DNA from: Haliclona indistincta
Taxonomy: Eukaryota > Porifera > Demospongiae > Haplosclerida > Chalinidae
DNA: 64,000 nucleotides
NCBI GenBank assembly: GCA_964017065.1
Contig: OZ024786.1
Coordinates: forward strand, 12,657,596-12,721,595
Direction: 5' to 3'
Shown here: piece after piece, positions 44,872-53,088 of the stretch
Position numbering within the stretch: position 1 is the first letter of the stretch
How the letters are laid out: each line of letters starts with the position of its first letter
Notes under the pieces: generated by a model
The model's input: only the letters and a program-made list of their open reading frames with translations
Told to the model about the DNA's origin: nothing
The model's database searches: none
Made by a program: the position numbers and the translations under genes

Positions 44872-45504
44872 AAAAAGGAGGGAGGGAGGGAGGGAGGGAG
44901 GGAGTGAGGGAGGGAGGGAGGGAGGGAGGGAAGGAGGGAAGGAAGGAAGGAAGGAAGGAAGAAAGAAAGAAAGAAAGAAGAAAGAAGAAAACTAAGATGT
45001 CGAAACTCGGTTTTCACCGTTTCCAGGTTCGTCACTTTAGTACTAGAACAATTTCGAGCAATCTCCTTGCTACTGTAAGATGGGGCAACGCCAGAGAGCA
45101 GATCTAAGTATCTAAAGACGTATTAAATTCATCACCAGACGAAATATCAGCGTTTGAACGCTAATACATTGTATGTAGCCACAATCTTGTTTTCTCGTTC
45201 ATCCCTACATAGGGAGTCACTATCGTGCCTCCCTAATAAAATTATTATTATTATTACATGTATGCAAGATGTTTTTAATAGAATCTTTCCGCAGCTCCTA
45301 TAGACTACACCAGTGCAATAAGACGGGTCAACTTCACCAGTTCAACAAAAGAGTTTATCATCAATGTCACCATCATCAATGATCAGCTTGTTGAGCTCGA
45401 TGAGAGCTTTATAGCTAACCTGAGTCTAATCTCCAGTGTTGGTGCAAGACTTATCATTCGTCCAGACAATGCTAGTACTGTTATTGAGATCCAAAGTGAA
45501 GATG
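26179..45504 (+). CDS. IgGFc-binding/Calx-beta surface protein gene (gene 2, 3' end not found)
   Basis: Spliced gene: signal peptide exon 26179-26245, IgGFc-binding domain exon 37773-39095, Calx-beta exons 39942-40085, 40150-40353, 40603-40767 and 45295-45504. All junctions are phase 1, so the frame is continuous. The Calx-beta domains are subtypes C+D and E+F, the order also used in gene 1, so the two genes are paralogues. The first intron is 11.5 kb and the last visible one 4.5 kb, both filled with mobile elements. After 45504 the donor GTAAGC is good, but no further exon is seen to the end of the window. It may continue to a transmembrane/kinase region beyond 64 kb, or have been truncated by transposons. 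Linking the signal-peptide exon across 11.5 kb is inference from phase and sense. Confidence 0.65.
26246..26914. other. Intron start with TATAGCGA-rich sequence
   Basis: Several TATAGCGA-like motifs (26,305-26,445) and a stretch TCAAACGCTGAAGGTGA near 26,725 that recurs near 29,498, where it forms an inverted pair. Likely old repeat sequence; no gene recognised. Confidence 0.4.
26915..28122 (+). mobile_element. Family R element, near full-length copy in gene 2 intron 1
   Basis: From GGGAGGCACGGTAGTGCCTC to the foldback ending GATTTCGATAGAAATC. Same layout and length (~1.2 kb) as 12395-13596, with a shorter pyrimidine tract. One of the best-preserved copies. Confidence 0.8.
28123..29647. other. 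Intron sequence with a LINE tail and unassigned repeats
   Basis: Apart from the LINE fragment I see no gene. Near 29,498 and 29,548 an inverted pair (TCTATCAAACGCTGAAGGT / ACCTTCAACGTTTGATAGAA) marks a small foldback. Confidence 0.35.
28568..28705 (+). mobile_element. 3' end of a non-LTR retrotransposon ORF
   Basis: One frame reads LFSDTVKLWNKLPAEIVSAP and continues SLSVLKKDIRGYLSHLI to a stop at 28703-28705. The LWNxLPxEI pattern followed by a short helix is the usual C-terminus of LINE (CR1/L2/jockey-like) ORF2 proteins. 5'-truncated, as expected. The following ~100 bp may be its 3' UTR. Confidence 0.7.
29771..30203. mobile_element. 433-bp element with TTAGAC ends and a small clean ORF
   Basis: Inserted in a family R foldback arm between CAGACC and the TATAGATCCC-like continuation. 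Ends TTAGACAATA / rc TTAGACGATG. The right third is itself a hairpin (GATTCTCGGTGCCTACGAG with CTCGAATC and matching arms). It contains an ATG ORF at 29920-30036 (+) starting MASSKSTREFTLPSFENG, Ser-rich, with no recognised domain. Confidence 0.55.
30584..34593. repeat. Two-component tandem satellite, A(599)-B(134)x3-A-Bx3-A-Bx5-A-B
   Basis: A units start at 30586, 31587, 32588 and 33861; B units start at TTAATCACCTTATAATCC with an exact 134-bp period (31185, 31319, 31453 and so on). A copies are practically identical (e.g. one GTGTGCC/GTGTCCC difference), so amplification is recent. A carries G-runs of 5, 6 and 6, a GGGGGG/CCCCCC hairpin and GACACCTATAGGTGTC. Diverged A-B-A copies lie at 56608-57951. 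Confidence 0.92.
34615..35227. mobile_element. TTAA-bordered TIR element (613 bp)
   Basis: Ends TTAAGGGTGGTGGGAAT and rc TTAAGGGTGGTCGGGACT. It interrupts the family R copy. It contains a 162-codon minus-strand open frame (entering from 35,032) with no recognised domain, which I do not call as a gene. Confidence 0.65.
35966..36602. mobile_element. Internally deleted, near-symmetrical family R derivative
   Basis: A GGGAGGCACGGTAG end on both sides, in opposite orientation, with a foldback between them. It looks like two head-to-head ends joined through a shared foldback. Confidence 0.65.
36603..37505 (+). mobile_element. Family R copy lacking its 5' hairpin
   Basis: Starts within the body (TTAGCGTTCATACGCTGATA) immediately after the previous element and runs to the foldback near 37,500. 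Confidence 0.65.
37773..39095 (+). CDS. IgGFc-binding (FCGBP N-terminal) domain exon of gene 2
   Basis: A single 1,323-bp exon (441 codons), phase 1 at both ends, acceptor CCTGTAG and donor CAGGTAATG. It begins GQEFFFGLPRT, the usual opening of this domain (GxEFxxGF), and contains the family's repeated strands: FSQIILVAADDDTDISI, GTRIVSNKLLTVLSGHNCG, FVQVPPSFTWGQAFLLSPF, GQFYKLVTAETGTTIAY, and the late GVHNIVHAGM. Cys pairs SGHNCG and HFCEG fit the domain. In animals this domain occurs in secreted or surface mucosal proteins; the binding partner here is unknown. A start at the internal TTG codon would be an artefact, since the frame runs to the acceptor. Confidence 0.85.
39110..39420. repeat. 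Repeated palindromic CCTCGGCGCATGCGCGAGGG motif
   Basis: Three imperfect copies near 39,112, 39,162 and 39,388, each a small hairpin (ACCCTYGGCGCATGMGCGAGGGT type). A related hairpin forms one end of the insertion at 59300-59688, so this may be a decayed copy of that family. Confidence 0.4.
39942..40353 (+). CDS. Calx-beta domain 1 of gene 2 (C+D), exons 39942-40085 and 40150-40353
   Basis: Starts AARIEFEKITFSVDEKSG, ends [10 protein letters not shown]. Exon lengths (144, 204) equal those of gene 1 units 3 and 4, so it is closer to those than to units 1 and 2. The acidic turn is FSEETEQFRASL. Confidence 0.85.
40603..45504 (+). CDS. Calx-beta domain 2 of gene 2 (E+F), exons 40603-40767 and 45295-45504
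   Basis: Exon E starts [18 protein letters not shown]; exon F starts APIDYTSAIRRVNF and ends EIQSEDG before GTAAGC. The 4.5-kb intron is composed of at least five mobile-element pieces. No following exon was identified. Confidence 0.8.
40858..41325. repeat. Family N copy 2 (truncated)
   Basis: Starts TATCATTGCCGATCAGCAAT and aligns with 46252 onward; cut at about 41,325 where a family R foldback begins. Confidence 0.6.
41956..42481. mobile_element. 526-bp TIR element with a tRNA-like unit
   Basis: Inverted ends of about 65 bp (TGTGTCTATTGACACCAATT, itself containing the hairpin TTGACACCAAttcgTTGGTGTCAA). ATAATTAT at 41948-41955 and 42482-42489 is an 8-bp target duplication. Inside are three imperfect ~50-bp repeats (CCGGGCCTTCGGCCCTTGG type) and a minus-strand tRNA-like segment. 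Confidence 0.75.
42293..42358 (-). ncRNA. tRNA-like pol III promoter segment inside the TIR element
   Basis: On the minus strand an A box TGGCTCAGCGG (42343-42353) is followed 44 bases later by a B box GGTTCGATTC (42300-42309) and then a T6 run. Acceptor and T-stem pairing is poor, so it is not a functional tRNA but could drive a short pol III transcript. A homologous segment is at 50930-50990. Confidence 0.6.
43006..43371. other. Stretch between elements, no gene seen
   Basis: AT-rich, unassigned. An 85-codon open frame (43097-43354) has no recognisable features. Confidence 0.35.
43462..44611. mobile_element. TIR element with two hydrophobic open frames
   Basis: Ends GATCCAGGCAAGCCGCCAGC and rc GATCCAGGCGGGCCGCCAGC, inserted in family R body sequence (CTCCGTGATCC target). 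Two + strand open frames: 43507-43689 (contains LILSLLTCNSLLTTCVLVLY) and 43936-44271 (three hydrophobic stretches, e.g. LSFLWVLIFLFMYCNIVIFL). The text around GTGCAAAAACG..GTGCCCAAC occurs twice (43,857 and 44,346). Whether either frame is a real membrane protein is unknown. Confidence 0.5.
44839..44992. repeat. Purine-only tract (GAAA)n(GGGA)n(GGAA)n
   Basis: About 150 bp with essentially no pyrimidines on the + strand apart from one T. It is an expanded version of the short pyrimidine/purine tract normally present in family R bodies. Confidence 0.9.
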
Positions 45505-45787
45505 GTAAGCGAAATATACATCAATAATTGTTGTGGGACCTGGGCAAATCAGACCACTACATAGTCCTCCGTAACCACCTTGGTGGAGAGAGGAAGGGTT
45601 GGTAATACCGCCAGGGATACTCCCCTAAGTGCAATCTATGACAGACCCACAAAAGGTGGGTCTGTCTCTCGCCAACTGTAGGCGGGGGGCATAAGCCACA
45701 CCCACCACACTAGTGGGGGTCCAGCAAGTGTTCGCCACCATGCTTATCAGGATAGCGGCACTTCACTGCTAGAGGTGCACTACCCAT
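45505..45787 (-). mobile_element. Probable 3' flank of the DIRS-like retroelement
   Basis: Ends in CTACCCAT (45780-45787), which is repeated at 49390-49397 on the far side of a 3.6-kb insertion. So 45,7xx and 49,398 onward were contiguous. The retroelement's outer end is probably near 45,540, but its terminal repeat was not identified. Includes the hairpin GACCCACaaaaGGTGGGTC. Confidence 0.4.
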
Positions 45788-46251
45788 TAGGCATGCGCCT
45801 ATAATGCTGGAATAATTTTTAGAATAATAGGTAACTGAAAGAATTTGAGAATATTTGAGAATAATCTGTCAAATTTGATCACCCATGGTCACGTGTGCAT
45901 CATCAGGACGATGAATGGAAGCAGCAAACGACGTTCATTCTGTCCATCGGTTAAAGGTATCAACAGGCTAAGCACGACAATGGCTTGCAATGTGACTCAT
46001 GGATTTTGCTTTCGTTCTTGTGTTATGGCTGGCTCACCTTGACGGCCATCTTAGACTTCTCTGACAGCAAAAGCGCCCATAGTTGACTACCTAAGTACTT
46101 GTAGATTTTATCTAAACTGTTGGATAGCTCTGAGTTAGCATAGACATCTCCTAGATTAATGGCTACCTACTTCAGGAGTTTCAGTGCAAGCCTCTATACA
46201 ATGCATCAACATAATAATACTTACAATACTTGTGAAATACATGTGTGTAGC

Positions 46252-46905
46252 TTTAATTATCATTGCCGATAGGCAATGATATGTAGGGATGACCTCGAAC
46301 TAAGATGGCGGCTACTCATGTGTGAAAATGAGTTTTCGCACATATCTCTACTATAATACATCTATACTGCATTTTAACTATCTCTAAGTGACTCTGAAGT
46401 GTAAGCGCTTGTAAGACGTCTATGAAAGTCGCCGGGAGTGCTTGTTTGACGGCGAAAATCAAGACAGAGAGCATTTGCACATCTTCGCTGTTGTAGCGTT
46501 TCTAGAGATTCCAGACATCTAGGATTGATCAGGCGATTGTTCTGAGCATGGAAATACCTTTGACGAAGCTGGCAGACGTTTCTAAAGTGGTAAACTGAAA
46601 TCGCCGCCCACGCGAATTGTTCTTCTTCTTTGACAAGCATAGCGCTGTCCTGAGTGAACGAATCACTACAAAACCTACACCATCGCATGTGTATATATCT
46701 GGGTTAGTGCACTTACTTCTTAGATAGGCATCAAACACTACCAGAAGCCAGTAATCCTTGAAAAACATGGTTTTTGGACCGTTTTGGACTAGCAACTTCG
46801 GTAATTAACCCTCTTGTCGCTTCTTATCATTAACTCCGCCCACATCAGTTTTGCAGCTATCTCGCTACCGCGTTTTGTCTCTGCTCTGGACGCTTCAGCG
46901 CGCAA
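46252..46905. repeat. Family N copy 3
   Basis: Starts TATCATTGCCGATAGGCAAT, reverse of 14770-15430. It forms the left part of the DNA nested inside the family X copy. Confidence 0.6.
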
Positions 46906-47299
46906 GCCAGAGGTATGAAAATGTGTCTAGACCAGTACCATACCCTAAATAACACTGATCTGTTCGTTAAATCTTCAGATGGCTGACTTATCACAGACGT
47001 GAACAACTTGAGTAATCCTTGTAGCCTGCCTGCTTACCGGCGGCAAAATTCTACGCACAGTAAGGTTCCTACACCACGCAGCGTAAGTTGTAAAGGACTA
47101 GAAGCCTCTGTGAGTGTGATATTGACATCAACAAGTTTCTACTAGGCGTGCTCCTACTATATTTAGGCTCAGCAGCATCATGAATTTTAGTGCTAGTTTA
47201 GCTCTTCTTCATCCATTACAATACTAACAACTACCATGTTGTCAAATCATACCTGGACTTGACATTATGCTGTCTGCGTCCTCAACCTCTTTAACTATT
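46906..47299. other. Unassigned sequence within nested insertions
   Basis: No gene, RNA or repeat match to elsewhere in the window was recognised. Confidence 0.35.
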
Positions 47300-48394
47300 T
47301 TAAGGTAGGAACGGAGTTTAATTTGAGGTCTTGGTTTTTTGTCATTTTTATTATTTGTAATCATGAATATAAGCTTTAAAAAATCCCTGAGTTTTATTGC
47401 AGAATTCTGCTTGGTTCTAGAGATATATACAAGCAAACCGTTGCTATCCAAACGCATGACGTCATCGATAATTATATTCACGATGAAGTAATCTAATTCA
47501 TAAAACGTGTGAAATAATATTCACGGTCGCGGGCACATTTGCTTGTCTTCTTCTCCTGTCGCCAGCCAACTGGAAGATCTTCATTGCATATTCGAAAGCG
47601 AGATGCATAACCTGTGCCACGCAGCTCGTGGAGACGATCCGCCATGCTTTCTCGTATACGGATTATTGTCCTAGTGCACGGTTTATTTACTTTCCGCACA
47701 AAATTGCATTCCTGGTTGCTATGCAGACAGGTGATTAGTACAAGAAGAACTACAAGTCAAACCACAGACCACAATGAGCTTCCATATTTGGAACAGTTAT
47801 TCTTAGGTATTCTCTCTTATGGTTTCTCAGGTCACAACGAAAATGGCGCGTAGAAATCGCGCTGCTGGAGCCAAAGATGTAGACTGTTGAACACCAAGGG
47901 ATGATACCAGGCTGTAAGTCAGCGTAGAGGTTTTCCAAGTGTTCAAGACTCGCTCAGTGGATTCTTCGATCATATTGCAATGTTTTCACCGCAGGCCGCC
48001 ACGAGCGCAACTGTGTGAGAAGCGTCCAGGCCAGTCCAAAAATGTTACTGAAATTTCCTTTCTGGGAGGTAGGAGCCTGTGAGGTGTCCTTAGAGAGGCG
48101 GCCTGCGATGAAAACTTAGGCTAGTAGTTGTTCTAGACAACCAGCAAACTAAAAACAGCTTGGTGTGTTTCTTTCCCAAAATATTATTAATAATAAAAAA
48201 ACGAGTGACCTCCACTTCATAGCTCGCATTTCTGCGCACACCATCAAAAACACATAAAACTTGGGATTTACAACGGTAATAGGTAGAATAGACCATGTAC
48301 CAAGTTTGAAAGGAATAGACCAAAAGAACTCTATGTTACAGTCATTAAATCAAAAAATTCAATTTTCACAAATTAAACTCCGTTCCTACCTTAA
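47300..48394. mobile_element. TTAA-bordered TIR element (1,095 bp)
   Basis: Ends TTAAGGTAGGAACGGAGTTT, inverted over 26 bp with no mismatch by eye. TTAA at 47300-47303 and 48391-48394. No convincing coding region. Confidence 0.75.
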
Positions 48395-48597
48395 ACCTTT
48401 CATTGAATGATTACTCTTGTGATTGGTAATATTAAACATTCACTGAAACCGCACTCCTTACTCTCAAAAGGCTGTGCACGTTCACATCTCTGCTAGACTA
48501 GTATTATACTGCTCACAGAGTTGTAAAAAAGAAATAACATCTAACATAGAATACAACTAATAAGTTCAAACTGACAGTGATCAAAAAGTAACAGGAA

Positions 48598-49192
48598 CAA
48601 GTAAAGTAAAAAATCTTTAATAAAAAAACTGAAACGTGTAGGGATGACTCTTAAAAAAGGAAAGGAACAAGATGGGATGATGCTTGCAAAAGTAAATGAA
48701 CAAGATGAAATAATGCTTGCAAATGTAAAAGTCCCAAGTATCCCCACATCAGCGGCTTGAAGGAGGACGCAGTCCGATGGAGTAATTGACGGTTGTAAAT
48801 AACTAGAGGTATCTGTGTTTGGAGGACGCGGTTAGATGAAGTAATTGACGGTTGTGAATAACTAGAGGTATCTGTGTTTTAGGGGGACGCAGTCCGATGA
48901 AGTAGTTGAAAGTTGAGAATAAGCTGCAGGTAGCTGTATGTGTTTGGAGGACGCAGTCCGATGAAGTAATTGACGGTTGTAAAAGGTATAGGAAGAGGAT
49001 TCCGCATTTGTCAGTAGCACGTCGCAGCAAGCCGCTGATGTAGGGATACTTGGGACTTTTACATTTGCAAGCATTATTTCATCTTGTTCCTTTACTTTTG
49101 CAAGCATCATCCCATCTTGTTCCTTTCCTTTTTTAAGAGTCATCCCTACACTTTTCAGTTTTTTTATTAAAGATTTTTTACTTTACTTTTTC
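48598..49192. mobile_element. Foldback element with a minisatellite loop
   Basis: Arms of about 165 bp (AAGTAAAAAATCTTTAATAA with its inverse). The inner arm ends are CCCCACATCAGCGGCTTG / CAAGCCGCTGATGTAGGG. The loop (48,760-49,010) holds four imperfect ~60-bp repeats of the GAGGACGCAGTCCGATGAAG type. Confidence 0.8.
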
Positions 49193-49397
49193 TTATAGTC
49201 CGCTATTATCTTCAATTGCATAAAATTAAGGAGCAATGATATTAAGCGCTGAAAAATTTTATTTGGCGAAAATTTTATGAGAATAATCCTGGAATAATCG
49301 GTTAATTTTGTGAGAATAATAGGTTAAAATTTTGAGAAATTCTTAAAAGATTAATAGGAAAATTTAAAGGAATAATAAGCTCATGCCTACTACCCAT

Positions 49398-49628
49398 CCT
49401 GCGCCAAGCCTAAATCCTCAACATCAGCCTAAAGGGGGAGTGTATGCCGACTTACGGCGCCGATGCCCAATTGCACTCCCCAAATTCACATAACATTATC
49501 AAACTATCATATTTAATTTATACTCATAATGAAACATCATTGAAGACAGGTGGTGACGTACAAAGATATATATGTTCACAAATGCATAAAGTCATAGCTG
49601 AGATATGAGGTCGTCAAGGTGAGCGGAG
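49398..49628 (-). mobile_element. DIRS-like element, sequence downstream of the recombinase ORF
   Basis: Follows the stop codon at 49629-49631 on the minus strand and continues, across the family X insertion, into 45,787. Non-coding. Confidence 0.5.
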
Positions 49629-49740
49629 CTAACTGCTGGGGCTGTGAGGTAGGAGTGTGCAGGATGATGAGGCCAATGCCTGAGCGGGAGACCGAATGTA
49701 TTGTTGGTAGGCAGTGGAGCGCGATCGGCCCAGTGTCTGC

Positions 49741-50459
49741 TAGGCATGCGCTTATTATGCTGGAATAATTTTTAGAATAATAGGTAACTGAAAGAATTTG
49801 AGAATATTCGAGAATAATCGGTCAAATTTGATCACCCATGATCACGTGTGCATTATCAGGATGGTGAATGGAAGCATATAGCACTAAACGACGTTCATTC
49901 TGTCCATCGAGCTATACAGAAATCAGCAATCACTTCTACGCATCGGTTAAGGGTATCAACAGGCTAAGCACGACAAGGGCTTGCAATTTGACTCGTGGAT
50001 TTTGCTTTCGTTCTTGCGTTAATATGGCTGGCTAACCTTGACGGTCATCTTAGACTTCTCTGACAGCAAAAGCGCCCATATTTGACTACCTAATTAAGTC
50101 CTTGTAAGTTTTATCTAAACTGTTGGATAGCGCTGAGTTTACGTAGACATCTCCTAGATTAATGCATGGCTACCTACTGCAGGAATTTCAGTGTAAGCCT
50201 CTATACAATGCATCAACATAATGGTACTTACCATACTTGTGAAATACATGTATGTAGCTTTATAGTCCACTATTATCTTTAATTGCATAAACTTAATGAG
50301 CAATGATATTAAGCAATGAAAACTGACTTATATTTGGCGAAAATTTTATGAGAATCATCCTGGAATAATCGGTTAATTTTGTGAGAATAATACATTAAAA
50401 TTTTGAGAAATTCTTAAAGAATAATAGGAAAATTTAAAAGAATAATAAGCTCATGCCTA
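49741..50459. mobile_element. Family X element, intact 719-bp copy, inside the recombinase
   Basis: Ends TAGGCATGCGCTTATTAT / rc TAGGCATGAGCTTATTAT; 8-bp target duplication GTGTCTGC at 49733-49740 and 50460-50467. Removing it restores continuity of the recombinase alignment (MQT-LGR). An 8-bp duplication suggests hAT-like mobilisation (inference). Confidence 0.9.
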
Positions 50460-50555
50460 GTGTCTGCATGTAGGAATCTTCAAAGCACATGGACGCTGCC
50501 GTCGTTGTAGCACCTATATGAAAGCTATCCCCTGAGTAGGCAGCTGTGTTAATAC

Positions 50556-51129
50556 GAACGGCATTATGTACCGAGAAGCCCCGATTGGTTGCCATGGAAA
50601 TCACGTGATAAATGTGGACTCTAGTCTGAGCACACACTAGGAAACATTAGCCTAACAACTAAATCCTAACCCCTGAACCCTAAAAACCTTCTCCTAACTG
50701 TGCAAAGTTGGGAGGGTGTCCTAAACCGGGCCTTCGGCCCTTGGTAAGCCCAAGGATCGTCGGGAGGGTGTCCTAAACCGGGCCTTCGGCCCTTGGTAAG
50801 CCTAAGGATCGTCGAGAAGGTCGTCCTAAAGCGGGCCTTATGCCCTTGCTAAAGATCGTCTAGAGCGTTGTAAATGGACAAAAAAACTTAAGTTTTTGGA
50901 GAGAAAAAAATAATAAAAAAAGATACCATGATTGGTAATCGAACCCAGAGCGTATGCACTACAAGCCACGCACTAAACCACTGAGCCACCAAAACCTGCT
51001 GACTGGTCAATCCACCAAACAAGCCTTTATAGTGCTTCCAAACGTGCGCGCGCGTAGATAATATAAGCCGTCGAAGGCGGCTCGCGCACGTGACTTCCGG
51101 TCGGGGCTTCTCGGTACATAATGCGATTC
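50556..51129. mobile_element. 574-bp TIR element inside the recombinase, with tRNA-like unit
   Basis: Ends GCATTATGTACCGAGAAGCC inverted over ~33 bp with few mismatches; 8-bp target duplication GTTAATAC at 50548-50555 and 51130-51137. Interior repeats (CCGGGCCTTCGGCCCTTGG) and a minus-strand tRNA-like unit are shared with 41956-42481, although the termini differ. Confidence 0.9.
50930..50990 (-). ncRNA. tRNA-like pol III promoter segment (second copy)
   Basis: Minus-strand A box TGGCTCAGTGG (50978-50988) and B box GGTTCGATTA (50936-50945), followed by a T7 run. Same spacing as at 42293-42358. Pairing for a real tRNA is poor. Confidence 0.6.
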
Positions 51130-51354
51130 GTTAATACCATGTGACTCTAGCACCTGTCCAACCCAATGCATCAATCGTTGCCGTGACAAGGGTGACCCAT
51201 CTCTATAGAGGAAGAGAGGGCCAGGTTGCTGACCACGGAGTGCTAGGTATCCCAGAAGAGCGACGACTGGGCAAATGATTTGACCAGTCCGCCCCAAGTA
51301 ATTTGTCACCCCCTCGCCGAAGGGGTCAGTTTTAGAATGACTTAGATGTATGAC

Positions 51355-52187
51355 ATTGCCAGAAATAATTTGACACGGACAATAATTGACCGTATATTAT
51401 TCCGTAAATTAACGCGGGCGAATTGTATGGCGAGCATTGAGAAGCTGTTGAAAATGCAGCGCCTGAAGCTAACGAACGATTGGATTCCTTAGTTAGACGG
51501 TGATTCACAGTCTACTGTACCTTAGGCAACTTATCATGACTGTTACTAAGCGCTCACACGCAGTTTAGCTATTCCAAATTGGGTAGCCATTTCTTCGTTC
51601 TTTCTCCCAATGGCGTAATACAAAATCATGGACAAAATGGCGGATTTCAAAATTTCGAAACCTGTTTTCTAAATAGATCGTGAAACAATATCCTAGTTAG
51701 AAAGGGATTCTTGTACTAGGCTATAAATAGCTTCGCCTGGTGCATAATTTATTACTTACATATAAATTTTGACTATTCCATTTTTAGCCTGAAAATGGGT
51801 GAAAATTACAGATAATTAGAATTTTCATATTACGGTCAGGTCTAGAAACAGTTCTTTCGTGGCTATATTGCTTCAGCGATCATGTAGTAGGTTGTTAACA
51901 AACTTCTTCTGTCTTCTAGCAGTGTAGAGTAGTTGATTCAAACGCTATGGGGCGTCTGGAAGCTGCAAGGTGTGTTCCATGGCTTGTTTCTTAGTCGACC
52001 ATTGCTTGCAATATGTTTTTTTCCGGAATGCGATGTTGACCGTCTGCCTGTGGTAACAGATGATGTTTTAGAGCTCCAATGAAGTTTATTAGCTTCTCCA
52101 AGAGCCATAGTAAACAATTTGTAGATTTATTGTTCATTTTCGTACGTAAATAGCATATGTCCGAAAAATGTATTACATTTCTGGCAA
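51355..52187. mobile_element. 833-bp element with ATTGCCAGAAAT ends inside the recombinase
   Basis: 12-bp inverted ends ATTGCCAGAAAT...ATTTCTGGCAAT. It lies between codons for MVF and VIHLSHSKTDPF, which join in frame when it is removed. No clear target duplication. An open frame of 112 codons here partly reads recombinase and is not a gene. Confidence 0.65.
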
Positions 52188-53088
52188 TGAAAACCATTGT
52201 AGGCTGTTCGTGGGAGTCCACAGAGATTTCACGTGGGCTAAGCATATCTGGGTTGTATGCCCACCAGTATGGACACATGAACTTACACCCCGTAGGAAGC
52301 CAAAGAAGCCAATTCAACATGCCACCCACAGCATGACTGAGTCATAATGAGAGTTTTCCGGCGCTTGAGACCACAAATCTCACAGTAGCTGAAGAATGGC
52401 TGGAGTAATGGGTAGCCGTGGGGTTTGTGGGGTTCCCGGTCAGATTCGATGGATTCCTCTCAAGACATGCGTTAACAGGGGAATCGATCCGAAGCATGAG
52501 TCAGGAAAGCCACTGCTTATTTGGAAGAAACGTATACCTGATAAGTTGGCTTTGATCGTACCAAAGGCCACGTAACAGTCAGCAAGATAAGCAACAAATC
52601 TAGTGACCTTGGTCTCACAAAGAGGGAGAGGGAGAAAATTGTGTTGTGTACAGAATTGTAAATAGCGTGTAGTGGCCGAGCGGTATGTAGGCTAGTGAGT
52701 GAGCAAGGTACTGCTGAACAGAGATATCCAGTGGGCCGATCCCCAGTCTGGTCGGTGGGTGAGTAGCATATGTGTGACAGCTGCTGGTATCTCCGTACGG
52801 GTGACCTGTGGAATAGTGAGGCGGCAGAGCAGAACAATCATGCATTTTGTGATAAAAGCATCAAATTTGGTAAAGTGGTAGATAATAGCACTATAATGAA
52901 ATACGGATATTGGGCCACCTCAGAATTTTCAGTTTAAGTATAAAATTCACTAATTAATATCTGCAATAATAATAATTATGCTCATAATCAAAAAAAAATT
53001 TTTTACTATAGTAACATTGGATAGAACAAAAAGTTGATTCTAGTGATAAAAATAAATACAAAAATGATATACTAGCTAATCATGAAAC

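Larger units (their letters stand above)
43372..45237 (-). mobile_element. Family R body fragment, reverse, with an inserted 1.15-kb element
   Basis: Body sequence at 43,372-43,455 and 44,612-45,237, ending in the ATAGGGAGTCAC..CCTCCCTAATA hairpin. The interruption is 43462-44611. Contains a 150-bp purine tract (44839-44992). Confidence 0.7.
45788..49389. mobile_element. TAGGCATG-ended element (family X) with 2.9 kb of nested insertions
   Basis: Ends TAGGCATGCGCCTATAATGC and rc TAGGCATGAGCTTATTATTC; 8-bp target duplication CTACCCAT at 45780-45787 and 49390-49397. Its first ~460 bp and last ~195 bp match the intact 719-bp copy at 49741-50459. The middle (about 46,250-49,196) was inserted after GTAGCTTTA. 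Confidence 0.8.
49629..52813 (-). pseudogene. Tyrosine recombinase of the DIRS-like element, in four pieces
   Basis: Reads on the minus strand in segments 52813-52188, 51354-51130, 50555-50460 and 49740-49629, separated by three insertions. N-terminal part: RPDWGSAHWISLF, RYLQFCTQHNF, TIKANLSGIRFF; middle: SKTDPFGEGV, CPVVALLGYLALRG, GPLFLYRDG; C-terminal part: GDSFHIGATTTAA, MQTLGR, AYQQYIRSP. These match DIRS/Ngaro-type recombinases in order. Inactive: frameshift and stop near 52,690, stops near 52,300-52,450, three insertions, and the catalytic GHSFRIGA box reads GDSFHIGA, losing His and Arg. Confidence 0.8.

Noticed and set aside
44778..45107. Lys/Glu/Arg- or Ser/Phe/Pro-rich open frames
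   Set aside because: They are translations of the purine tract.
51991..52329. 112-codon minus-strand open frame
   Set aside because: Its first part is an out-of-register reading of the recombinase (EISVDSHEQPTMVF) and the rest is inserted DNA.
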